From contig CAZPGP010000025.1 of the NCBI GenBank assembly GCA_964586395.1, positions 1-14,470 of the forward strand: a DNA stretch of 14,470 nt. The letters run 5' to 3'. The first letter of the stretch is position 1; every line of letters starts with the position of its first letter. A model generated the notes under the pieces. It made no database searches and was not told the origin of the DNA. It worked only from the letters and a program-made list of their open reading frames with translations. The stretch comes from DATEFF01 sp964586395. GTDB taxonomy: Bacteria; Patescibacteriota; Saccharimonadia; Saccharimonadales; EFPC-124. This document shows, piece after piece, positions 1 through 7,185 of this stretch. Position numbers and translations under genes: made by a program.

Positions 1-80
1 AATAGCCTCCAGAACAACATCTGCGTTCCCCGCAGAGTGAGCCGCTGTTTGCGGCGAGGGCCGTTGTGAGGGAGGTTATT
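1..80. repeat. Multi-branched inverted repeat (structured RNA or terminator candidate)
   Basis: An outer 10-bp stem pairs 1-10 with 71-80 (one G-T pair, 5 with 76). Inside it, 14-18 pairs with 63-67 (5 bp). That stem encloses two perfect hairpins: 20-25 with 31-36 (6 bp, 5-nt loop) and 41-45 with 51-55 (5 bp, 5-nt loop). The single wobble is G-U if the plus strand is the RNA but A-C on the minus strand, which slightly favours a plus-strand transcript. It also sits 10 nt past the stop of the minus-strand ABC gene, so it could act as that gene's terminator. I could not match it to tmRNA, RNase P RNA, SRP RNA or a tRNA. The left edge of the window may cut it. Confidence 0.45.
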
Positions 81-89
81 TAGATTTAT

Positions 90-1874
90 TTATAGAGTCG
101 CGGGGTCAGCAATAACACTCGATTCAACATCGGTGCGCTTCTGTTGGCGACGCCAGAGCTGAGCATAAATGCCGTTCTTGGCCAGTAGCTCGTCGTGGGT
201 GCCGTCTTCGGCGCATCCGCCATTCTCTATCACAATTATCCGATCCATATGCGACAGCGTACTCAGACGATGAGCTATTACCACAGCCGTTCGGCCCTTC
301 AATATCTCGGTGAATGAGTTCTTGATGATCTGCTCGCTCTCGCTATCCAGCGCACTGGTGGCTTCGTCCAAAATCATGATGGGTGCATGCCGCAAAACCG
401 CTCTCGCGATCGCGATGCGCTGCTTCTGACCACCGCTGAGCTTTACGCCGCGCTCACCCACAATACTATCCATTCCATCCGGTAGATGCTGCACAAACTG
501 CCATGCGTGCGCCATTCTCAGAGCTCGACGAACTTCGGCATCGGTTGCCTTGGGATTAGCCACGAGCACATTCTCTTTGACGGTCGTATGGAACAGGAGC
601 GGCTCCTGAGGGACGTAGGCAATCTGAGTTCGGAGGTCGGTCTGCATCACATCGCGGACATCAGTTCCGTCAATCAAAATCCGACCCTCTGACACGTCGT
701 TGAAGCGGAGGAGCAGTTTGGTCAGCGTACTCTTCCCTGCCCCGCTCAACCCGACCACGCCAACTTTCTGGCCAGCCGGAATTTCAACCGAGAAGTCGCT
801 CAACACCGACCGACCATTCTCGTAGGCAAAGTTCACACCCTGGAAACTTACTCTGCCCTTCGCCTTGCCTAATTTCTTAGGCTTCTGCGGGTCTCGGACG
901 TTGTTTTTGCGCTCCAGTATCTCAAAGGCCGGAATAACCTTATCTATCAGATCATCGTGCTGGTCGAGGTCGTCCGACAGTGCGTAAATACCAGTGAGAA
1001 TCGTAAACGTATACGTCGCAACCAACACTGCGGCGGTGATGTCGATAAAGCCGGCACTCATACGCAAAACCGTCAGCCACAACAGGACCAGGAAGAATCC
1101 TACGGTAATAAACTCACGAACACCCGTCAGCTTGGCCTGCATCGCATAACGGCGCTCGAAGGCATGAGCTTCCTCCTGTGCACCATCGCGAATCTGCTCA
1201 ATGTAAGCCGCTTCCTGGGCGGTCGAGCGAACGGCCAAGATGTTGCCAATGACGTCGGCCATACGGCCAGAGTTCTTCTTGTAAAGTTCGCGCGCCTGAG
1301 TTCGGAACGGCGTGATTGCATGCGACGCCCAAATCAAATAGGCGGCCTGCACAATACTCAGCGCCAAGGCGACCAACCCAAGCCAGACATCCAGCCACAT
1401 AATGACGACTAACGGAAACAGAATGCTCAACACCGTTGTCATGTAGCGGTCACGCAGCGCTCGCACCAGTTGAATGCAGCTGTCCACATACTGGCGGGTT
1501 GCGGCGGTCAGATAGCCTGCAAGATTGGAGTGGAAGTAATCGATGTCTGCATTAACCAATTTCGAAAAATACTCTCCCGTCGCTCGATCGTACACTTTAT
1601 TTTCGCCGAGCATACCGACGTATTTAGTTAGTGGCGACAAAATTCCAATAACCAACGACGCCCCAACAAACAACCAAACGCCCTGATAAGCCGCGTCAAA
1701 ATCCTTAATCGACAACTTAGTGATGATGATGCTGACCGCCACCGGAAGGATTATCAGTTTACAAATGCGTGTAATCAGAAAAATCGCAAAAGAAATCCGG
1801 ACCAAACCAGATTGACCATACGTACGCCACAGATGAGCGTATACCGAACTATACTTCCCTATTCCGTGAGCCAT
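90..1874 (-). CDS. ABC exporter half-transporter, fused permease and ATPase (MsbA/LmrA type)
   Basis: This 594-aa protein has the usual layout and length of a bacterial half-size ABC exporter that works as a homodimer in the cytoplasmic membrane. The N-terminal half (about 25-300) holds hydrophobic segments near 25-50, 62-82, 145-185 and 252-298. The nucleotide-binding domain follows: Walker A at 375-383 (GLSGAGKST), Q-loop Q423 in VPQEP, signature LSGGQKQR at 479-486, Walker B ending in D503-E504, and H-loop H535. All catalytic residues are present. The start ATG lies 5 nt after the stop of the MurE-like gene, and its likely ribosome site (GAGAAG) is inside that gene, so the two are probably co-transcribed and translationally coupled. 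The substrate cannot be read from sequence; lipid, peptide or drug export are all possible. The pairing with a cell-wall gene hints at an envelope role, but that is inference. Confidence 0.93.
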   Translation of the reverse strand: MAHGIGKYSSVYAHLWRTYGQSGLVRISFAIFLITRICKLIILPVAVSIIITKLSIKDFDAAYQGVWLFVGASLVIGILSPLTKYVGMLGENKVYDRATGEYFSKLVNADIDYFHSNLAGYLTAATRQYVDSCIQLVRALRDRYMTTVLSILFPLVVIMWLDVWLGLVALALSIVQAAYLIWASHAITPFRTQARELYKKNSGRMADVIGNILAVRSTAQEAAYIEQIRDGAQEEAHAFERRYAMQAKLTGVREFITVGFFLVLLWLTVLRMSAGFIDITAAVLVATYTFTILTGIYALSDDLDQHDDLIDKVIPAFEILERKNNVRDPQKPKKLGKAKGRVSFQGVNFAYENGRSVLSDFSVEIPAGQKVGVVGLSGAGKSTLTKLLLRFNDVSEGRILIDGTDVRDVMQTDLRTQIAYVPQEPLLFHTTVKENVLVANPKATDAEVRRALRMAHAWQFVQHLPDGMDSIVGERGVKLSGGQKQRIAIARAVLRHAPIMILDEATSALDSESEQIIKNSFTEILKGRTAVVIAHRLSTLSHMDRIIVIENGGCAEDGTHDELLAKNGIYAQLWRRQQKRTDVESSVIADPATL

Positions 1875-1879
1875 TTAGC

Positions 1880-3163
1880 CTACTTCTCGAGTAGCTCGCG
1901 AATAACTGTCGGTTCGTGCCATGGTTCGCGGCGGCCATCGATGATTCTATACTGCTCGTGGCCCATGCCAGTTACAACAACCGTGTCGCCACGGCGAGCG
2001 GTTTCGAGCGCTTTCTTGATTGCTTCCTTGCGGTCGGCGATTTCCTCTGTCTTGGAACCACCGCCACCAGCCACAACTCCCTCCATCAGCATGTGGCGAA
2101 TCTGGGCTGGGTCTTCGGTGTAGCTTTCTTCATCGGTCAGGAAGATACGATCTGCTAGCTTGGCTGCGATCTCACCCATGATTGGACGCTTGGCTTTGTC
2201 TCGGTCACCTGTGGCACCGAAAACCAAAATAAGTCGGTTGCGTGTCAGGTGTTTTAGCGTCTCGAGCAGATTCTCGAGAGCGTCAGGGGTGTGGGCGTAG
2301 TCCACAATGACATCATATGGCTGGCCAGCGTCGACACGCTCCAGCCGGCCAGGTATGCTATCGACGGCTTCAATGCCGTCAACGATCTGTTGGGTGTCGA
2401 CGCGCATGACGTATGCAGCGGTCGCAGCAGCAGTCGCGTTATAGACGTTAAACTTGCCTGGTAGTTTTGTCGCGAATTCCAATGAAGTCGTGTGGTCGAT
2501 CTTGAGACGAACGTCGCTCCCCTTTTTGTGCAGTTTGACGTAACTGATTCGGGACTCGGCAGCTTCGTCGGCGCCATAGGTGATCTTCTGCTCGCCTGCC
2601 GGAAACTGGTTGAAGAATTCAAACCACTTGTCGTCTCGGTTGAGGACAATAAATTTAGGTTTACGGGCAAACATCTTACCCTTCGCCGCGGCGTAACGCT
2701 CCATTGTACCGTGGTAGTCCAGGTGATCCTGCGTCAAATTGGTCATAACCGCAACATCGCACGGTATGCCCCAGACGCGGTGTTGCTCGAGTGCATGGCT
2801 GGTCACCTCAAGCACCAAGTGGTCGACACCAGCTTGCTTCATCTGCTTCAACATAGCTTGCAATTTGAAAGGATTTGTCACCGTAAAGTTGAGATCGTTG
2901 GCGATGCGCTTACCATTGATCTCGAAGTAGGCGGTGCTGCAAACACCGACGTTGTGGCCGGCAGAATTGAGGATGCTACCAAGGTAACTCGCCGTTGTGG
3001 TTTTACCGTTTGTACCGGTAATCATTACGACGTACATGTCGCGCGCCGGGAATCCGTATCGGACGTTGGCAACAAACGATTCTACCCAGTGATAGGGGTT
3101 GATTAACTGGCTAAAAAGACTTCGCGGAACTAACTTTTTGATAACACTCTTCGCACCTTGCAT
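1880..3163 (-). CDS. murE: MurE-like Mur ligase (UDP-MurNAc-peptide synthetase), short form
   Basis: This is an ATP-dependent amide ligase of the Mur family, expected to add the third amino acid to the UDP-MurNAc-dipeptide in the cytoplasm. With the start chosen here it is 427 aa. The P-loop GTNGKTT is at 50-56, the EVTSHALEQHR block at 119-129, TNLTQDHLDYHGT at 141-153, and the lysine that is carbamylated in this family is K161. C-terminal domain motifs include YAHTPDAL (289-296) and FGATGDRDKAKR (315-326). The start is ATG 3163, because GAAAGGTG lies 6 nt upstream and a TGCTATAGT promoter lies upstream of that; an in-frame GTG at 3226 has neither and would lie upstream of the promoter. Oddities: only about 50 residues precede the P-loop against roughly 115 in E. 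coli MurE, and the DNPR specificity motif is replaced by DEESYTEDP at 344-352. The family call is firm; the amino acid added is not known. Confidence 0.88.
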   Translation of the reverse strand: MQGAKSVIKKLVPRSLFSQLINPYHWVESFVANVRYGFPARDMYVVMITGTNGKTTTASYLGSILNSAGHNVGVCSTAYFEINGKRIANDLNFTVTNPFKLQAMLKQMKQAGVDHLVLEVTSHALEQHRVWGIPCDVAVMTNLTQDHLDYHGTMERYAAAKGKMFARKPKFIVLNRDDKWFEFFNQFPAGEQKITYGADEAAESRISYVKLHKKGSDVRLKIDHTTSLEFATKLPGKFNVYNATAAATAAYVMRVDTQQIVDGIEAVDSIPGRLERVDAGQPYDVIVDYAHTPDALENLLETLKHLTRNRLILVFGATGDRDKAKRPIMGEIAAKLADRIFLTDEESYTEDPAQIRHMLMEGVVAGGGGSKTEEIADRKEAIKKALETARRGDTVVVTGMGHEQYRIIDGRREPWHEPTVIRELLEK

Positions 3164-3188
3164 ATCGCACCTTTCAGTAACACGTATC

Positions 3189-3197
3189 ACTATAGCA
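3189..3197 (-). promoter_or_regulatory. Extended -10 promoter for the murE-like gene
   Basis: TGCTATAGT on the minus strand, a TGn plus -10 box, lies 25 nt upstream of ATG 3163. No good -35 box is seen. The predicted RNA start near 3182 leaves room for the GAAAGGTG ribosome site. It faces away from the plus-strand promoter at 3221-3249. Confidence 0.55.
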
Positions 3198-3220
3198 AAG
3201 TCTCGGGGTAGACGTATATC

Positions 3221-3249
3221 TTGCACAACTTGCAGGCTTGTTCTACACT
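3221..3249 (+). promoter_or_regulatory. Sigma70-type promoter for the 95-aa orphan
   Basis: TTGCAC (3221-3226), a 17-nt spacer and TACACT (3244-3249) give a near-consensus housekeeping promoter. It predicts an RNA start near 3256, about 30 nt before the GTG start at 3287. It is one of the few promoters in the window with a clear -35 box. Confidence 0.6.
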
Positions 3250-3286
3250 GGCAAGCCTCAGCAGGTCCTTCAGTGAGGAGTAATTT

Positions 3287-3574
3287 GTGGCCAGTTTCCG
3301 TGAGCGTGCTTGGAACGCATCGCGTGGCGCCCTGCGGCCGTCAGCTCAACGGCAAGTTGAGCCGGCCATCTACGACGAGTTGGATATAACACCTCTCGTC
3401 AATGGCGTCGTCCTCAATCACGTCGCCATCCTGTCAGATGTGCGCATCCGCAACAGCAGCACTACTGGCACCATCATCGTTCCCGAGGGGACAACAACCA
3501 TCGACCTTGGCGACAGCCAGGTCAACGTGCTCTACCGTGCGTGGAGTCAGATCTGCGAACGATACGGCGCATGA
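3287..3574 (+). CDS. Hypothetical protein, 95 aa, GTG start
   Basis: I do not recognise this protein. It is a small soluble-looking protein with no signal peptide or membrane segment. The N-terminus (1-25) is basic, with several Arg residues. The middle (about 30-80) is rich in Val, Ile and Thr and probably forms beta strands, with TTGTIIVPEGTTTIDLGDSQ at 59-78. It is judged real because it has a full expression set: a TTGCAC/TACACT promoter at 3221-3249, the ribosome site GAGGAG 6 nt before GTG 3287, and a strong GC-rich hairpin just after its TGA stop. It stands alone, divergent from the murE-like gene. The function is unknown. Confidence 0.72.
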   Translation: MASFRERAWNASRGALRPSAQRQVEPAIYDELDITPLVNGVVLNHVAILSDVRIRNSSTTGTIIVPEGTTTIDLGDSQVNVLYRAWSQICERYGA

Positions 3575-3582
3575 ATATGGGC

Positions 3583-3612
3583 GGGCGGTGGCGCGAAGAC
3601 TGCGCCCCGCCC
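3583..3612 (+). terminator. GC-rich hairpin after the 95-aa orphan
   Basis: GGGCGG (3583-3588) and GGCGC (3590-3594) pair with GCGCC (3602-3606) and CCGCCC (3607-3612) around a 7-nt loop: 11 bp with one bulged T at 3589. It begins 9 nt after the stop codon. No T-run follows, so it may end RNA by another route or protect the 3' end. Confidence 0.5.
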
Positions 3613-3730
3613 TCCCAGCTAACCCCACGCTTATGTTTAGCCTCCTGGGATCACAGCAGGGCGCTAGCGACGTGTAAATGCTCAATTCGTGACTTTATCC
3701 AATTGGCTCAATCAACCATGCTGTCACGGC

Positions 3731-4324
3731 TTATACGCGCTCGCTTACGAATCGCTGGATAGCCGTGCGGTGCCACACCAGTGCGGCTACTATCCCCCAC
3801 AGATGCCCTCCCGCATGCATAATTACATTTGTTGCGCCGTCAATATACTGTCGCTCGGGCTCAACGACACGATCAACATTTGGGATAAGACAGAGGATGT
3901 TCGCCCTTCTCTCGCTATCCAGGCTGGTCAGCGACTTCTCTGCTGCGTCCCCTGCCCTATGCCAGCTAGCCTTAGCGTACGGCGAGCCATGCTTGTCGCC
4001 CGCCTTGAGCCGCACAAAACCACAGATGGAAATCAGCGCGGTCGGCGGCTTTACCTTCTGTGCCATTGCCAGCATCGCCAACGAGCCACCCGCACTAACA
4101 CCTACCAGCACTACTCCCCTACCCTGTTGCTGCTCCGATTCTATGAGCTTCACGAGTCGACCATACTTCTCTTCATACGACTCGCCACTCTCCCACTGTG
4201 AGCGGAAAATCTGCGTCTGCATACCTTTGCGGCTCCAGCGCTTCCCTATTCCGTCATAGAACCATCCGAATATCGGTTTATGGTCGCCCAGTCCTGGCAC
4301 TACGATGTAACTCACCTCTTTCAT
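3731..4324 (-). CDS. Alpha/beta hydrolase, 197 aa
   Basis: This is a small serine hydrolase-type protein. The N-terminus VVPGLGDHKP (8-17) fits the oxyanion-side strand and loop of the fold. The nucleophile elbow is GVSAGG (75-80) with S77. The other likely triad members are D151 in PNVDRVV and H174 in AGGHLWG, in the expected order and spacing near the C-terminus. There is no signal peptide or membrane segment, so it is probably cytoplasmic. The substrate is unknown. There is no ribosome site before ATG 4324; instead TGCTAAGCT ends 6 nt upstream, so the mRNA may begin at the start codon. The gene is alone on the minus strand, and its promoter region overlaps the plus-strand promoter that starts at 4347. 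Confidence 0.8.
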   Translation of the reverse strand: MKEVSYIVVPGLGDHKPIFGWFYDGIGKRWSRKGMQTQIFRSQWESGESYEEKYGRLVKLIESEQQQGRGVVLVGVSAGGSLAMLAMAQKVKPPTALISICGFVRLKAGDKHGSPYAKASWHRAGDAAEKSLTSLDSERRANILCLIPNVDRVVEPERQYIDGATNVIMHAGGHLWGIVAALVWHRTAIQRFVSERV

Positions 4325-4330
4325 TCCATT

Positions 4331-4339
4331 AGCTTAGCA
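4331..4339 (-). promoter_or_regulatory. Candidate extended -10 for the hydrolase gene
   Basis: TGCTAAGCT on the minus strand ends 6 nt before ATG 4324, which puts the RNA start at or next to the A of the start codon. The -10 box is weaker than the others in the window. The call rests on the same pattern recurring upstream of four other genes here. Confidence 0.4.
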
Positions 4340-4346
4340 AAAAGTA

Positions 4347-4374
4347 TTTACGCTGAGGTAACCTGTGCTATATT
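4347..4374 (+). promoter_or_regulatory. Candidate distal promoter upstream of valS
   Basis: TTTACG (4347-4352), a 16-nt spacer and TATATT (4369-4374) preceded by TGC (4366-4368). The predicted RNA start is near 4381, giving a leader of about 180 nt before valS. That leader would include a strong ribosome site (4409-4416) with no long reading frame behind it. Confidence 0.45.
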
Positions 4375-4441
4375 GCAGGCGTCACTAACTTTGGGAGGTG
4401 TTAAACAGGGAGGAGGCGCAGCGCATGTTGAGGTGAGTTTG

Positions 4442-4450
4442 TGCTATACT
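4442..4450 (+). promoter_or_regulatory. Proximal extended -10 promoter of valS
   Basis: TGCTATACT is an extended -10 with no clear -35. The predicted RNA start (4457-4458) falls exactly at the first base of the folded leader, which supports both calls. Confidence 0.6.
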
Positions 4451-4457
4451 AGAGCTT

Positions 4458-4535
4458 GAAAATAAAGACAATCAAAACCAATGTCGTTTTTTGATTGTAT
4501 CAGAGGTGGAGCAGGTCTGATCTTATTTTCTTTTT
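4458..4535 (+). ncRNA. Three-way-junction leader RNA of valS (riboswitch or attenuator candidate)
   Basis: The outer stem pairs 4458-4465 with 4523-4530 (8 bp, perfect). Inside it are two adjacent hairpins: 4468-4477 with 4489-4498 (10 bp, 11-nt loop) and 4499-4504 with 4516-4521 (6 bp, 11-nt loop). The two hairpins abut with no spacer, and only A4466, G4467 and C4522 are unpaired at the junction. A run of five T (4531-4535) follows the outer stem, so the closed form could terminate transcription before valS, whose ribosome site AGGA is at 4549-4552. The second loop contains GGTGGAG, loosely like the T-box sequence, but the long T-box specifier domain is absent. The identity is not known. Confidence 0.5.
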
Positions 4536-4562
4536 CGTGTGAAATTATAGGAACTCACTGAC

Positions 4563-7103
4563 ATGAAGCTAGCAAAAGTATACGAACCACAACAATACGA
4601 ACCCAACATCTATCAGCTCTGGGAAACAGCGGCGGCCTTTACGCCTCGCAAAGACGGGGAGGGGAAGTACAGTATCGTCCTGCCACCGCCGAACGCAAAC
4701 GGCAATCTGCATATGGGCCATGCGCTTACGATCGCCGTCGAAGACGTCTTGATTCGCTACAACCGCATGCTCGGCAAGCCAACACTGTTCTTGCCTGGCG
4801 CCGATCACGCCGGCTTTGAGACATGGGTCGTATACGAACGGCAGCTCGAAAAAGAAGGGAAGAGCCGCTTTGATTTTTCTCGTGAAGAACTTTACAGAGG
4901 TGTATGGGACTTTGTTCATCAGCACCGGGGCAACATGGAAGTTCAGCTCAAAGAGTTGGGCGCGAGTTTAGATTGGAGCCACCTGACATTCACACTCGAT
5001 AAGAAAGTTGTTAAAACAGCGTACCAGACATTCAAGACGCTATGGGACGACGGTCTCGTATACCGAGGCAAGCGCCTGGTCAACTACTGCACCAAACACC
5101 ACACGGCATTTGCCGATATCGAGGTAGAGTACGAGGACCGTACAACACCTCTGTATTACCTCAAGTACGGACCATTTGAACTCGCAACAACTCGCCCCGA
5201 GACCAAGTTTGGCGACACCGGCGTCGCCGTCCACCCCGATGACATGCGCTACAGGGAATATGTCGGTCAAGAAATAGAGGTCGAAGGCGTAAACGGACCG
5301 TTCAAGGTACGCGTCGTTGCTGACGATCATGTCGATCCTACCTTTGGCACCGGCGTCGTAAAGGTTACCCCTGCGCACGACTTCAACGACTGGGAAATGG
5401 GCCAGACCCACAACCTGCCGGCCGTCCCTGTTATCGACCTTGATGGCAAGATGACTGAGCGGGCAGGGAAGTACGCCGGCATGACCGTTTTGGAAGCACG
5501 CAAAGCTGTCGTCGAAGCCATGAAAGAGAAGGGGATCCTCCTACGCGTCGACGAAAACTACAAGAACCGTGTCGGCGTCTGTTACAAGTGCGGCACCGTT
5601 ATCGAGCCAATGCTCCTAGATCAGTGGTTCCTGAAAGTTGAAGGCCTCGCCCAGCGCGCTAGGGACGCAGTAGAAAACGGCGACGTTACTTTCTCGCCAG
5701 CCTCTCGAGGTAAAGCCCTCATTAACTATTACGAAAATCTGCACGACTGGAACCTCAGCCGCCAGATCCCTTGGGGTATCCCAATCCCTGCGTTCCAGAA
5801 TGTCGACAACCCCGAGGATTGGATCTTCGACGACCGCGTTGAACTCGAAACAATCGAGGTCGACGGTAAGACCTACAAACGCGACGAAGACACATTCGAC
5901 ACATGGTTTAGCTCTGGTCAATGGCCGTTCGTGACCACCGATTACATGGACAAGGGTGAACTCAGCAAATTCTACCCATTAGACGTCATGGAAACAGGCT
6001 TCGACATCTTGTACGCCTGGGTTGCAAAGATGATCATGTTCGGCCTGTACCGCACCGACCAAGTTCCATTCCGACACGTCTACCTGCACGGCCTCGTCCT
6101 CGACGAGCACGGTCAGAAGATGAGCAAAAGCAAAGGCAACGTATTGAACCCACAAGAGATCATGTCTGAATACGGCTCAGATGCGCTACGCATGGGTCTG
6201 CTGGTGAGCCGTAGCGCCGGCATCAGCCAGGCGTTCACCCTCAGTAAAGTCGTCGCTGGACGCAACTTTGCTAACAAGCTCTGGAACATCGCACGCTTTA
6301 TCGAAGATAGGGTAGGGGAGGAGGAACCTTCACGTGATCCTGAACCATTCACCGACGCCGACCACTGGATGCTTCGCCAGCTGAACGACGCAAGCGAGCG
6401 TATTGGCAAGCTAATCAGTGACTATCGTTTTGCCGAAGCGTACGAGCTGATGTATCACACCGTTTGGGACGATTTCGCCGACTGGTACATTGAGGCCAGC
6501 AAAGTCACCCAGAACACTTCAGTTCTGACCCATGCGCTTCGAACTATCCTGAAGTTCAGCCATCCATTCGCGCCATTCGTCACCGAGACTATCTGGCAAA
6601 CGCTGAAGTGGGAGGACGACTTGCTCATTACAAGCTCATGGCCAACCGCCCAAGCGTTCGACGCTGACGCAGCAAAGCGCTTTGAAGGCTTGCAGGCAAT
6701 CGTCGCCGAAGCGCGCACTGTTACGACCGACCTGGGCCAAGGCAAGCAGACACTTCTGTACCGCCAGGACAAACTGATCGACCAGACCAAGGATGTTCTA
6801 GTCCACCTAGCACGCCTCAAGGGAGTAGAGCAGGTGAGTGAAGCACGCGGCCTCCGCCTCGCCGTTGCGCACCACGAAGCATGGCTCGACATCGACGAAG
6901 AGACTCTGGCCGAGCACAAGGGCAAACTCCAAGTCCGTATTGATGAAACGAACGATCAAATCAAGAAGCTTGAAGGACGTCTCAGCAACAAGAGCTACGT
7001 CGACAACGCCCCCGAAGCCGTCGTCCAGCAGACGCGAGATCAACTCGCTGACGCCCAAGTACTCACCGAGAGACTTCAGCGCGAATTGACTGTTATATCC
7101 TAG
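4563..7103 (+). CDS. valS: Valyl-tRNA synthetase
   Basis: This class I aminoacyl-tRNA synthetase charges tRNA-Val with valine in the cytoplasm. The 846-aa protein shows the full domain order. The catalytic Rossmann fold carries PPPNANGNLHMGH (41-53) with the HIGH-type motif HMGH at 50-53. The CP1 editing domain (about 195-345) contains TTRPETKFGDTG (209-220). These are followed by CYKCG (340-344), WNLSRQIPWG (396-405), DTWFSSGQWPF (446-456) and KMSKS at 519-523. The anticodon-binding helical domain runs from about 590 to 750, and the C-terminal charged coiled-coil arm typical of ValS covers about 788-843. The start ATG 4563 has AGGA 10 nt upstream. It is a single-gene unit preceded by two candidate promoters and a folded leader, so control at the RNA level is likely. 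No key residue appears to be missing. Confidence 0.96.
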   Translation: MKLAKVYEPQQYEPNIYQLWETAAAFTPRKDGEGKYSIVLPPPNANGNLHMGHALTIAVEDVLIRYNRMLGKPTLFLPGADHAGFETWVVYERQLEKEGKSRFDFSREELYRGVWDFVHQHRGNMEVQLKELGASLDWSHLTFTLDKKVVKTAYQTFKTLWDDGLVYRGKRLVNYCTKHHTAFADIEVEYEDRTTPLYYLKYGPFELATTRPETKFGDTGVAVHPDDMRYREYVGQEIEVEGVNGPFKVRVVADDHVDPTFGTGVVKVTPAHDFNDWEMGQTHNLPAVPVIDLDGKMTERAGKYAGMTVLEARKAVVEAMKEKGILLRVDENYKNRVGVCYKCGTVIEPMLLDQWFLKVEGLAQRARDAVENGDVTFSPASRGKALINYYENLHDWNLSRQIPWGIPIPAFQNVDNPEDWIFDDRVELETIEVDGKTYKRDEDTFDTWFSSGQWPFVTTDYMDKGELSKFYPLDVMETGFDILYAWVAKMIMFGLYRTDQVPFRHVYLHGLVLDEHGQKMSKSKGNVLNPQEIMSEYGSDALRMGLLVSRSAGISQAFTLSKVVAGRNFANKLWNIARFIEDRVGEEEPSRDPEPFTDADHWMLRQLNDASERIGKLISDYRFAEAYELMYHTVWDDFADWYIEASKVTQNTSVLTHALRTILKFSHPFAPFVTETIWQTLKWEDDLLITSSWPTAQAFDADAAKRFEGLQAIVAEARTVTTDLGQGKQTLLYRQDKLIDQTKDVLVHLARLKGVEQVSEARGLRLAVAHHEAWLDIDEETLAEHKGKLQVRIDETNDQIKKLEGRLSNKSYVDNAPEAVVQQTRDQLADAQVLTERLQRELTVIS

Positions 7104-7139
7104 AGTTGTCCATAACACAACAATATAGCTTGCGTATTG

Positions 7140-7148
7140 TGGTATAGT
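7140..7148 (+). promoter_or_regulatory. Extended -10 promoter for the 148-aa orphan
   Basis: TGGTATAGT lies 37 nt upstream of ATG 7186 and 37 nt past the valS stop. It predicts an RNA start near 7155. No -35 box is seen at a normal distance. Confidence 0.55.
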
Positions 7149-7185
7149 TGCCCCTTGGTTTTGTCGTCAACGAGAGAGGTGTCCC

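Noticed and set aside
957..1412. Plus-strand 151-aa open frame opposite the ABC gene
   Set aside because: It is a shadow of the well-supported ABC exporter, with no start signals.
3164..3226. GTG 3226 as start of the MurE-like gene
   Set aside because: It has no ribosome site and lies upstream of the promoter box; ATG 3163 has GAAAGGTG at ideal spacing.
3689..4259. Plus-strand open frames opposite the hydrolase gene
   Set aside because: They are antisense shadows without promoter or ribosome site, and their composition is unlike a folded protein. The minus frame has a clear catalytic triad.
4458..4535. T-box riboswitch or hammerhead ribozyme before valS
   Set aside because: The loop GGTGGAG only partly matches the T-box sequence and the specifier domain is absent. 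The conserved hammerhead core bases are not present at the junction.
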